From NCBI GenBank assembly GCA_016301865.1, contig JAEDOP010000054.1, positions 1-5,655 of the forward strand: a stretch of 5,655 nt of DNA. Reading direction: 5' to 3'. The stretch comes from Alphaproteobacteria bacterium. GTDB taxonomy: Bacteria > Pseudomonadota > Alphaproteobacteria > Rs-D84. Below the pieces are notes generated by a model, which did not search any database, was not told the origin of the DNA, and was given only the letters and a program-made list of their open reading frames with translations. Shown piece after piece: positions 1-5,645 of the stretch. A program made the translations under genes and the position numbers. Within the stretch, counting starts at the first letter, position 1; the number at the start of each line of letters is the position of its first letter.

Positions 1-1
1 A

Positions 2-427
2 GCGTTGTCGCAGGAACTGGATAATATGTGGGTGCGGTTGTCGGGGAACTTTACAACGCGTTTGGTTAATGCAAAACAGCGTATTGAATCAATAAGTATA
101 AAAAGTCCAAAGCAGTTGGTTATGGAACATGCCCAGCGTCTGGATGATTTGGGGCGGACAATGAATATTATTGTTAATGCAAAAATTGCCACTGCACATC
201 AAAAAATGGATGTGGTGTCGGCGTTTCCAAATATATTGCAAAGCCGAATGGCGGTGTTGGGGCAATCTGTGGCGCATCTGGGGCAGATGTTAAATTCGTT
301 AAGTTATAAAAGTGTGCTGTCGCGTGGGTTTGCGATTGTGCGTGATGAAAATAATAAGATAATCAGTCGCGCAGATGGTGGTGCGCCCAAGACAATTGAG
401 TTTGCAGATGGAATTATCCAGATATGA
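2..427 (+). CDS. xseA: Exodeoxyribonuclease VII large subunit, C-terminal part (5' end outside window)
   Basis: The gene runs in from the left edge; the frame is open from base 2 and about 141 codons are present, ending at TGA 425-427. XseA is the catalytic large subunit of exonuclease VII, which with XseB degrades single-stranded DNA to oligonucleotides in the cytoplasm. What is visible is the family's long helical, coiled-coil-like region (about the first 100 residues, rich in Q, L, A and K) followed by the diagnostic C-terminal segment LSYKSVLSRGFAIVRD, matching the family pattern LSP..VL.RGYAIV.D, and a short final beta region. The N-terminal OB-fold and the catalytic part are off the window, so the intactness of the whole protein cannot be judged. 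Any ATG or TTG in the visible part is internal, not a start. The stop lies inside the next gene (20-base overlap), which suggests co-transcription and translational coupling. Confidence 0.9.
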   Translation, partial: ALSQELDNMWVRLSGNFTTRLVNAKQRIESISIKSPKQLVMEHAQRLDDLGRTMNIIVNAKIATAHQKMDVVSAFPNILQSRMAVLGQSVAHLGQMLNSLSYKSVLSRGFAIVRDENNKIISRADGGAPKTIEFADGIIQI

Positions 428-1559
428 TGTGATTATTATTGGCGCGGGTGCGGCGGGGCTGAGTGCGGCGGGCGTGTTGGCGCGTCGTAATAAACGTGTT
501 GTGGTGTTTGATATGGGCGCGCAACCCGGGCGCAAGGTTTTGGCGTCAGGTGGTGGACGGTGTAATATTACAAACCTGGCAGTAAAGTATGACAGGTATT
601 TTAGTGAAAATCCGGACTTTGTGCGTGGTGCAATCAGTCGCGTATCACCGTATGATATTATTAACTGGGCGGATTCGCATGATATAGCGTTGGTTGAAAA
701 AAACGCGGGACAGTATTTCTGTGCCGATGGTGCGGATGTGGTTTTGGATGCGTTAATGCATGATGCACATGGCGTGGATTTTGTATATAACATGGCGGTT
801 GACTGTGTGCGCAAAGATGGTGATGATTTTATTGTTAATGGTTGTGTGGCGCGGTCTGTGATTGTGGCGACGGGTGGCACTTCGTTTGGCGCGTTGGGGG
901 TGTCTGATGCGGGGCACAAGATTGCGCGTGCGTTTGGACACAGAATTGTGCCGGTGCGCCCCGCCCTGTGTGCGTTGGCATTTGACGGCGCACCGACAGA
1001 ATTGGCGGGTGTGTCGCTGGATGCGATTATTACGATTGAAAAACGGTCTGTGCGGGATTCGTTATTGTTTACACACTTTGGTATTGGTGGACCGGCGGCG
1101 TATCGTGCCAGTTTGTATGATTTAAGTTGTGGTATTTCAATTAACTTGGTGCCGGATGTTGATGTGTTTGCGGAATTGCGCAATGCTAAAAAAATACAGG
1201 GGCGCAAGACTGTGGCGGGCGTTCTGGGGCAATGGATGCCGGCGCGTGTTGCAAAATGGATTGTTGGGGCGGACGCGCGCAATATCGCCGATGTCAGGGA
1301 CGCAGAATTAGAAACGATTGCGCGACAGACTTCGTGCTTGCAAGTGGCGGGGAATAAGATAAAGTATCACAGTATGGCCGGTGCCGAGGTTGTGCGCGGT
1401 GGTGTCGATACCAATCAAGTGTCTTCCAAGACGATGGAATCTAGAATATGTCCAGGGTTATATTTTGTGGGCGAAGTGTTGGATGTTGCGGGCGATTTGG
1501 GTGGTTTTAATTTACACTGGGCGTGGGCCAGCGGACGCGTAGCCGGCGAAAACGCATGA
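408..1559 (+). CDS. NAD(P)/FAD-dependent oxidoreductase, HI0933/YhiN family flavoprotein
   Basis: The product is 383 residues, close to the usual 390-410 of this family (COG2081, predicted flavoproteins). I chose ATG 408 because it puts MELSRYDVIIIGAGAAG at the N-terminus, so the dinucleotide-binding fold begins immediately; an in-frame ATG at 375 would add 11 atypical residues. A weak TTGAG lies at about 396-400. Visible motifs in order are GAGAAG (12-17, FAD ADP-binding loop), GRKVLASGGGRCNITN (41-56, family signature), VIVATGGTSFG (151-161), VPVRPALCAL (181-190), LLFTHFGIGGPA (219-230), AEVVRGGV (326-333) and the C-terminal signature GLYFVGEVLDVAGDLGGFN (350-368) ending in WAWASGRVAG. This family binds FAD; the physiological substrate of most members is unknown, and the name BaiN used by some databases should not be read as a bile-acid role here. 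It is translated from within the end of xseA and is probably in the same operon. All signatures look intact. Confidence 0.93.
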   Translation: MELSRYDVIIIGAGAAGLSAAGVLARRNKRVVVFDMGAQPGRKVLASGGGRCNITNLAVKYDRYFSENPDFVRGAISRVSPYDIINWADSHDIALVEKNAGQYFCADGADVVLDALMHDAHGVDFVYNMAVDCVRKDGDDFIVNGCVARSVIVATGGTSFGALGVSDAGHKIARAFGHRIVPVRPALCALAFDGAPTELAGVSLDAIITIEKRSVRDSLLFTHFGIGGPAAYRASLYDLSCGISINLVPDVDVFAELRNAKKIQGRKTVAGVLGQWMPARVAKWIVGADARNIADVRDAELETIARQTSCLQVAGNKIKYHSMAGAEVVRGGVDTNQVSSKTMESRICPGLYFVGEVLDVAGDLGGFNLHWAWASGRVAGENA

Positions 1560-1565
1560 TAAAAT

Positions 1566-1590
1566 ACCGCCAATTGGCGGTTATTTATTT
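1566..1590. terminator. Shared bidirectional intrinsic terminator between convergent genes
   Basis: The stem is a perfect palindrome, ACCGCC-AATT-GGCGGT, at 1566-1581. On the + strand it is followed by a T-rich run (TTATTTATTT, 1581-1590). On the - strand the bases after the stem read ATTTTATC. It sits 6 bases after the flavoprotein stop and abuts or overlaps the stop codon of the convergent phosphofructokinase (TAA complement at 1585-1587), so one hairpin plausibly ends both transcripts. The T-tracts are interrupted, so efficiency is uncertain. Confidence 0.75.
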
Positions 1591-2664
1591 CTGTTCCCCG
1601 ATGTATATGCCCATATTGGCGGCAACCGCCAACAAAGGATTATCGGGTGATACGTATGCGTTTGATGTTATTAGTTCGGGTATCTTTGGATCGGTTACAC
1701 ATTCGCCAGATGCAATAAATTCAGACAGTGGAATTGTGTGAACGTTGTCGCATTCCAATGCGGTCATAACATATGTTTCGCCGTTTTCAATTGCGTTTAA
1801 TGCGCAATCTGCAAATCGTGTGGCCAGTATTCGATCGGTCGCAATTGTGTCGCCAGAACGCTGGGCGTGTTCGGGAAATGCGGTGCGGTTTACAATACCG
1901 GCCGTGGTTAATTTTCGTGAAATCATATCGGCGGGACGGCCGGAATGGCCGCGAAGTGTGATTCCTTCGGAAACGATAATTACGCCGTAATCTGAATTAG
2001 ATGATTTGATGTGTTTAACCAGATTGTCAATGTTGAATTTTATTTCTGGTATTAATATCGCCGATGCGCCAGCGGCAAGTCCCGCGTGTAATGCCAACAT
2101 GCCACAGTCGCGTCCCATTGCCTGGACAACGAACCAGCGGTGGTGACTGCGTGCAGTTAACATTAATTGATCGCAGAATGTTGTTAACTGTTGTACAGCG
2201 GTATCGAATCCGATGGTACGGTCGGTACATGGTATGTCCATATCAATTGTTTTTGGAATGCATATTAGTTGCAAGTCGCGATAGATTTCGCGGTTGGTCC
2301 AGGCTAATGACAAACTGCCATTGCCGCCAATTAAAATTAATGCGTCCAGTTGCAGTGCGCGCAATGATTTGCGTAATTGTTTGTTGAATGTGTCAATGCG
2401 CCCTGTTTCGGTGGCGGTTTCAAAGTTCAATGTATTTGCGCGTCCGTTGTGCAGAAAACTGCCCGACAGGCGTGCGTTTTCGATTGGTAACAGCATATCG
2501 TTTAATTTTATGACCGCCGGTGGATTTACACACAGGCCGTCTGTGCCGTCCAGGATGCCGTACACGTCCCAGCCACGCAGGTGCGCGCCCGTCATAATCC
2601 GCCATATTGCGGTGTTCAGGCCGCTGCAATCGCCACCTGTTGTCATAATTCCGATTTTCTTCAT
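1585..2664 (-). CDS. pfkA: 6-phosphofructokinase with Gly/Lys hybrid donor-site signature
   Basis: The product is 359 residues of the PfkA/PFP superfamily (bacterial PfkA is about 320). It is predicted to phosphorylate fructose 6-phosphate to fructose 1,6-bisphosphate in cytoplasmic glycolysis. Motifs in order are GIMTTGGDCSGLN (5-17), SGSFLHNGR (67-75), GGNGS (113-117), PKTIDMD (137-143), MGRDCG (183-188), SEG (232-234), EHAQRSG (265-271) and DR (277-278). By hand alignment to E. coli PfkA the fructose-phosphate residues are all kept: R176, M183-G184-R185, E233, R260, H266 and R269 correspond to R162, MGR169-171, E222, R243, H249 and R252; catalytic D141 and D143 correspond to D127 and D129. 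Two positions set phosphoryl-donor choice: G116 is ATP-like (G104), while K138 is the Lys typical of PPi enzymes and mixed-type ATP enzymes. N115 replaces the Asp of GGDGS. The donor is probably ATP but not certain. The start ATG is preceded on its strand by GGGGGA (complement of 2670-2675), a strong ribosome binding site. It is transcribed alone, convergent with the flavoprotein and divergent from the LysM gene. Confidence 0.9.
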   Translation of the reverse strand: MKKIGIMTTGGDCSGLNTAIWRIMTGAHLRGWDVYGILDGTDGLCVNPPAVIKLNDMLLPIENARLSGSFLHNGRANTLNFETATETGRIDTFNKQLRKSLRALQLDALILIGGNGSLSLAWTNREIYRDLQLICIPKTIDMDIPCTDRTIGFDTAVQQLTTFCDQLMLTARSHHRWFVVQAMGRDCGMLALHAGLAAGASAILIPEIKFNIDNLVKHIKSSNSDYGVIIVSEGITLRGHSGRPADMISRKLTTAGIVNRTAFPEHAQRSGDTIATDRILATRFADCALNAIENGETYVMTALECDNVHTIPLSEFIASGECVTDPKIPELITSNAYVSPDNPLLAVAANMGIYIGEQK

Positions 2665-2687
2665 ATAAATCCCCCGTTTTTTATAGA

Positions 2688-2696
2688 ATTATACCA
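2688..2696 (-). promoter_or_regulatory. Extended -10 promoter for the phosphofructokinase gene
   Basis: Read on the - strand the site is TGGTATAAT: a perfect TATAAT (complement of 2688-2693) with the TGn extension directly upstream. The -35 position at 17-base spacing (2711-2716) reads TTTCTT, a poor match, as is usual for extended -10 promoters. Transcription would start near 2681, giving a leader of roughly 17 bases that contains the GGGGGA ribosome binding site. Confidence 0.55.
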
Positions 2697-2704
2697 TAAA
2701 TAAA

Positions 2705-2732
2705 TTGACAAAGAAATATTATTTGGAATAAT
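2705..2732 (+). promoter_or_regulatory. Sigma70-type promoter for the LysM-HNH operon
   Basis: A consensus -35 TTGACA (2705-2710) is followed after 16 bases by AATAAT (2727-2732, five of six matches to TATAAT) with TGG directly upstream, an extended -10. The start point would be near 2739, about 38 bases before the LysM ATG. The -10 is half of a short inverted repeat, ATTATT-TGG-AATAAT (2718-2732), which could be an operator but is as easily explained by AT richness. The -35 lies inside the spacer of the opposite promoter. Confidence 0.6.
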
Positions 2733-2763
2733 TTGTCTAAATTAAAATATAACTTAGTTCCGC

Positions 2764-2768
2764 AGGAG
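2764..2768 (+). promoter_or_regulatory. Ribosome binding site of the LysM gene
   Basis: AGGAG lies 8 bases before ATG 2777, which fixes that ATG as the start in preference to the in-frame Met at codon 10. Confidence 0.7.
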
Positions 2769-2776
2769 TTTGTGCG

Positions 2777-3931
2777 ATGTCAAAACAGAATAAAAACAAC
2801 AATATGGGAAAAATAAAACGTTCCACAGATGATTTGATTAATGATGCAATTGCCCAACAAAATGATTGGCAGGAAAATCGTCGTGAATATACGCGTGGAT
2901 TTTTGAAGTCGCTGAATATGTTTGCACGTCCGTCGGTAAAAAAACAGGAAAATCAATCTGTGACCGCCACTGATGCAGGGGTGGTGCGCAGTCGCCACAG
3001 CGCATTGCGTGCGTATTGGTTTCCGATTGCCTGTGCATTGTTGGTAATTTTTATTGCAATATGGGTTATGTTTATTCGCGGTGCAACACAACCGCGCGTT
3101 ATTGTTGTGCCTGCTGTGCCAGAACCAGTCGTGCAACGTGTTGATAATATAACAGTGCCGACGTTTGATATTGTTCGAATTGAAAAAGATGGCGATGTTG
3201 TTATCGCGGGACGATGGTTGCCACATCAGAATATTTCAATCATGGTAAATAACAAGATTGTTGCAACAGAACGCACAGATTATGCGGGCGAATTTGTTTA
3301 CACAACGTCAACTGCGTGGAAACCGGGTAATTATACTATTGCTGTGTTGGGTGCAGAACCAGAGGTTAAATCGTCAGACAAGGTGTTCGTTTATATCTCA
3401 GATGCAGGTGTGGAAAATTCTGTGTCTTTGTTGATGACCAAAGAAGGCAGTACTTTGTTACAGGCGCCGGCAATGTTACGTGATGGCGACTTGGCAGTGT
3501 CCAAGATTGATTATTTGGATACAGGTCGCATTGTTGTGTCGGGTGATGGGTTGCCCCGTTTGCGCGTGTCGTTGGCGTTAGATGGTGAATATATGGGGTT
3601 TGCCCGTGTGTCAGATTACAGACATTTTGGTCTGGGGGCGGATGTTGGCGAACTGGAAAGTGGCAAGGAATATGAGTTGGCTGTGCGTATGCATGATGGC
3701 GATGGGCGCACAATCGGGACGGTTTTGCATAAATTTGTTATGCCAGAAATGACCGGCGATGATGATACATACTATACCGTGCGTCGCGGGGATTGCTTGT
3801 GGATTATTGCACGTAATTTCTTGCGCCGTGGGGTGTTGTTCAGTGTTATTGCAGAACGCAACGCAATACAAAATCCTGATTTGATTTATCCAAAACAGTT
3901 GTTACAAATTCCGGTGTCGGGCAATCATTAA
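2777..3931 (+). CDS. Membrane-anchored Ig-like/LysM peptidoglycan-binding protein
   Basis: The product is 384 residues. Residues 1-75 are a polar, charged N-terminal segment without a signal peptide. Residues 80-100 (YWFPIACALLVIFIAIWVMFI) form one transmembrane helix; the many Lys/Arg residues before it suggest the N-terminus is cytoplasmic and the rest periplasmic. Residues 127-207 (PTFDIVRIEKDGDVVIAGR…) are a beta-rich Ig-like domain of the kind found in alphaproteobacterial LysM proteins, and 240-323 looks like a second, more divergent copy. The C-terminus (332-379, YYTVRRGDCLWIIARNF…NPDLIYPKQLLQIP) is a LysM domain, which binds the N-acetylglucosamine-containing glycan of peptidoglycan. 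It has no visible hydrolase domain, so a structural or scaffolding envelope role is inferred. It has its own promoter and is followed after 10 bases by the HNH gene. Family architecture is clear; exact function is unknown. Confidence 0.88.
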   Translation: MSKQNKNNNMGKIKRSTDDLINDAIAQQNDWQENRREYTRGFLKSLNMFARPSVKKQENQSVTATDAGVVRSRHSALRAYWFPIACALLVIFIAIWVMFIRGATQPRVIVVPAVPEPVVQRVDNITVPTFDIVRIEKDGDVVIAGRWLPHQNISIMVNNKIVATERTDYAGEFVYTTSTAWKPGNYTIAVLGAEPEVKSSDKVFVYISDAGVENSVSLLMTKEGSTLLQAPAMLRDGDLAVSKIDYLDTGRIVVSGDGLPRLRVSLALDGEYMGFARVSDYRHFGLGADVGELESGKEYELAVRMHDGDGRTIGTVLHKFVMPEMTGDDDTYYTVRRGDCLWIIARNFLRRGVLFSVIAERNAIQNPDLIYPKQLLQIPVSGNH

Positions 3932-3932
3932 T

Positions 3933-3938
3933 GGAGAG
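3933..3938 (+). promoter_or_regulatory. Ribosome binding site of the HNH gene
   Basis: GGAGAG begins one base after the LysM stop and ends 3 bases before ATG 3942. The purine run continues to 3940. No promoter fits in the 10-base gap, so the two genes are read as one operon. Confidence 0.6.
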
Positions 3939-3941
3939 AGT

Positions 3942-4376
3942 ATGCGTCCAAACGAAATCTTGATGATGCTGCGATCGCTGGAAAAGGACCCTGGACAGTT
4001 GACCAAGCGGCATTTGAAGAAAATTTATGCTCTGTTAATCGCGATGGGGCATTATCCTGTGTGTCCGTGGTGTGAAGAATATATCTATGATATAAATGAT
4101 TTTACGTGGGACCATATTGTGCCAAAAGTCGCGGGAGGGGCGGATTCTCTGGATAATTTGCAACCAATGCACAAGCATTGTAATAATGTGTCCAAGGGCG
4201 AGTGTGTGTATCAAGTGGACTATCGTTATGATATACAGTCAGAGTTAGAACATACGATTTTGGATGTGCGGGTTGCGGTATGTAAAAAATCAAAGAAAGA
4301 TGATGGGACAAAGAAAAAGAAGGGAAAGTACAATAATAATAAACGACGGGTCAAAGTCAGAAGTAAACAAAGATAA
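3942..4376 (+). CDS. Small HNH endonuclease with basic C-terminal tail
   Basis: The product is 144 residues. An N-terminal helical region (1-38) leads into an HNH/beta-beta-alpha-metal fold: CPWC (C41, C44), the core WDHIVPKVAGGADSLDNLQP (56-75) with D57-H58 as metal/general-base residues and N72, then MHKHCNNVSKG (76-86). The second zinc-knuckle half is H77-x-x-C80, so the structural site is Cys-Cys-His-Cys rather than the more common four Cys. Residues 115-144 are a Lys/Arg/Asn-rich low-complexity tail that probably binds nucleic acid or is disordered. HNH proteins of this size occur as stand-alone nucleases, in phages and introns, and beside restriction or defence genes; none of those partners is seen. 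It follows the LysM gene by 10 bases with a good ribosome binding site. DNA cleavage is expected from the family; the substrate and biological role are unknown. Confidence 0.85.
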   Translation: MRPNEILMMLRSLEKDPGQLTKRHLKKIYALLIAMGHYPVCPWCEEYIYDINDFTWDHIVPKVAGGADSLDNLQPMHKHCNNVSKGECVYQVDYRYDIQSELEHTILDVRVAVCKKSKKDDGTKKKKGKYNNNKRRVKVRSKQR

Positions 4377-4379
4377 TAC

Positions 4380-4524
4380 ATGGTGTTTACAGGTGGCACC
4401 AAGATTTTGTTTGATTTAGTAGTGCCTGTGTCACAGATTGGGCGCGCAAAACAAAATAATATTGGTGAAGTACGGGCGGCCGGTTTTTGATGTCGTCAAA
4501 GAATTATTGTTAAAGGTTCGATAA
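4380..4524 (+). other. Possible small, frameshifted ORF after the HNH gene (doubtful)
   Basis: An ATG 3 bases after the HNH stop, in the same frame as that gene, opens a 36-codon ORF ending at TGA 4488-4490. That stop falls in a run of five T (4484-4488). If the run were four T, the frame would continue as FDVVKELLLKVR to TAA 4522-4524, giving 47 residues that contain VPVSQIGRAKQNNIGEVRAAGF followed by that amphipathic end. The composition looks protein-like, but there is no clear ribosome binding site and I recognise no family. The same stretch can form a hairpin (GGCAC 4395-4399 with GTGCC 4422-4426, with ACA/TGT next to it), so a structured RNA, a gene remnant or chance are all possible. 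Nothing else is visible in 4377-4530. Confidence 0.2.
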
Positions 4525-4530
4525 TTATTC

Positions 4531-4559
4531 TGGACAAGTGATTTGGATTAATGTAATAT
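4531..4559 (+). promoter_or_regulatory. Promoter of tRNA-Gly
   Basis: TGGACA (4531-4536, five of six matches to TTGACA) is separated by exactly 17 bases from TAATAT (4554-4559, four of six matches to TATAAT). The start point would be near 4566, about 8 bases before the mature tRNA 5' end, so the tRNA appears to be its own transcription unit with a very short leader. Confidence 0.6.
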
Positions 4560-4573
4560 CCCACATGTGTTCT

Positions 4574-4647
4574 GCGGGCGTGGTATAATGGTAGCACGTC
4601 AGCTTCCCAAGCTGAAGACGAGGGTTCGATTCCCTTCGCCCGCACCA
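4574..4647 (+). tRNA. tRNA-Gly (anticodon CCC)
   Basis: The acceptor stem GCGGGCG (4574-4580) pairs perfectly with CGCCCGC (4637-4643). The anticodon stem TCAGC/GCTGA encloses the loop TTCCCAA with anticodon CCC at 4606-4608, reading GGG. The T stem GAGGG/CCCTT (4620-4624, 4632-4636) encloses TTCGATT. The discriminator is A4644 and CCA is encoded at 4645-4647. The overall sequence closely resembles bacterial glyU-type tRNAs. One oddity is the D stem GTAT/GCAC, which contains an A4585-C4595 mismatch and a T-G wobble. The last 19 bases of the gene, from inside the T-loop to CCA, recur 69 bases downstream. Confidence 0.97.
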
Positions 4648-4766
4648 TCCGCTTTCGCTGGCGCTACAGCGAGATTGGGGTTGTAATTGAATCTATAATT
4701 CCCTTCGCCCGCACCATCCGCTTTCGCTGGCGCTACAGCGAGATTGGCGTTGTAATTGAATCTGTA
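4629..4766 (+). repeat. Two tandem 69-base units starting inside the tRNA-Gly 3' end
   Basis: Unit 1 is 4629-4697 and unit 2 is 4698-4766. They differ at two positions only (G4679/C4748 and A4695/G4764). Each starts with the 19 bases ATTCCCTTCGCCCGCACCA, so unit 2 carries a detached copy of half the T-loop, the T-stem and acceptor 3' strands and CCA. Each unit also contains the hairpin TCGCTG-GCGCTA-CAGCGA (4655-4672 and 4724-4741), extendable by a wobble and an A-T pair to 8 bp. The base run right after unit 2 (ATTTCCT, 4767-4773) differs by one base from the unit start ATTCCCT, so the duplication is flanked by a 7-base near-repeat, as expected for slippage or microhomology-mediated tandem duplication. 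No T-run follows either hairpin, so neither is a canonical terminator. Confidence 0.9.
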
Positions 4767-4864
4767 ATTTCCTAATTGCCCCATAGGGCAGGAAGTTAAA
4801 AAAAACACCCATAAACAATCCAAATTCAATCCAAGAACAACAAAAACGGTAATAAAAAATCTAA
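4767..4864. other. AT-rich spacer between the repeat and the Cys-rich gene, with one short hairpin
   Basis: The spacer holds TGCCC-CATA-GGGCA (4777-4790), flanked by TTCC (4769-4772) and GGAA (4791-4794) that can lengthen the stem across a one-sided bulge. On the + strand an A-run follows at 4798-4805; on the - strand the T-run comes before the hairpin, so it is not an intrinsic terminator in either direction. The rest (4806-4864) is A-rich and featureless. No terminator is seen for the leftward Cys-rich gene. Confidence 0.5.
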
Positions 4865-5645
4865 CTATTCTTCTAACCTTATACTGTCGTCATAAATGTA
4901 ATATTCGCCAACATGCAGATACCTTTGACTGGAACTATTTATTGTTGTGCGTTGCAAGGTTGCATTTCCGAAAAAGTCCGGAATCCCGTCGTGATTGATA
5001 TCAAAATTTAGTGACGGTGTGGTCTTTTTTTGACTCCGAAAATATAATATTTCATCCCCAATACGCAGTTTACGTCCACAAGCCCCAACCTCGAAAACAC
5101 CAACCGGTGAAAACATTGTTCGGACATTCCATTATTCCTTGGGCCACAGTTTCAGAATATTCGTATTTTCCCCCAGGACAATAGTTGTTATTTGGACAAA
5201 CCACACATTCTATCCCATCCGCCGGCAGGTAATACCCACCAGAACAATCGTATGAATTGATTTTCCATGTTGCCAAGAAGCGTGCACGACCGTCTAGCGG
5301 GCTTTTGTAAACATCCAAACATCCGTTTGCCAAAGGTTGTGTTAAAATAGAAGAATGTTCAATTCCTTGGTCGATTCTTTCATTAAACACATAAGTGCCA
5401 CCGGCGCATATGTAGTCCGTCAAACATTTGGTGCAATCAACACTATTTGCAGGAAGAAAGTATCCGAAATTACACGTGTAGGAATTTGGTACCCATATTG
5501 AATATAAATTTGCTTCATTGTTATTTTCTGCTCTCAAATAATCAAGTCCACATCCATTTGGAACATTTTGTGTAATAACATCAGCGGCTGCAACCGCAGA
5601 CACAAATGTAAACACAATAAAAAATGTAAAATATATTTTTTCCAT
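4865..5645 (-). pseudogene. Secreted Cys-rich tandem-repeat protein, broken by one frameshift
   Basis: The ATG is at 5645. Residues 1-21 (MEKIYFTFFIVFTFVSAVAAA) are a clear signal peptide, probably cut after AAA21, so the product is exported. Two tandem repeats of about 65 residues follow, at 30-94 and 107-171. Both have the Cys pattern C-x24/25-C-x12-C-xx-C-x5-C: C32, C58, C71, C74, C80 and C109, C134, C147, C150, C156. Shared landmarks are NGC, NSY.C..GY.LPA, C..C…YC.GG.Y and QGI. The frame then ends at 5070 in an implausible tail (after ECPNN, residue 177). A second frame, open from ATG 5116 to TAG 4865 (83 residues), continues sensibly as MFSPVGVFEVGACGRKLRIG…, with an acidic NFDINHDGIPDFFG stretch. 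The span is 781 bases, not a multiple of three, consistent with one extra or two lost bases near 5115-5130, for example loss of AT from AATATG. The full protein would be about 260 residues. I associate the style with gut alphaproteobacterial surface or secreted proteins of unknown function. A sequencing or assembly error is possible. Confidence 0.7.

Noticed and set aside
375..407. Earlier ATG 375 as start of the flavoprotein
   Set aside because: It adds 11 residues before the fold that have no counterpart in the family; ATG 408 places GAGAAG at the usual distance from the N-terminus.
299..1282. Leftward 327-codon ORF
   Set aside because: It is a shadow of xseA and the flavoprotein, rich in T, S, N and P with no family motif, while the opposite strand carries intact domain signatures.
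2780..3226. Leftward 148-codon ORF opposite the LysM gene
   Set aside because: It is a shadow frame with an atypical His/Asn/Ile-rich composition and no motif; the + strand frame has a ribosome binding site, promoter, membrane helix and LysM domain.
4653..4674. Intrinsic terminator for tRNA-Gly
   Set aside because: The hairpin is sound, but it is followed by GATTGGGGTTG rather than a T-run.
4629..4766. CRISPR array or REP-type element
   Set aside because: There are only two units, contiguous with no variable spacers, and they start inside a tRNA; a tandem duplication explains them.
4599..4829. Leftward 76-codon ORF ending in the GAGEGNRTLV motif
   Set aside because: It is antisense to tRNA-Gly and its internal protein repeat is only the translation of the 69-base DNA repeat. 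GEGNRTLV-type peptides are a known artefact of translating tRNA genes backwards.
4767..4864. Mobile-element end or integrase next to the tRNA
   Set aside because: There are no terminal inverted repeats, target-site duplication or recombinase motifs in the window; the only support for integration is the duplicated tRNA end.
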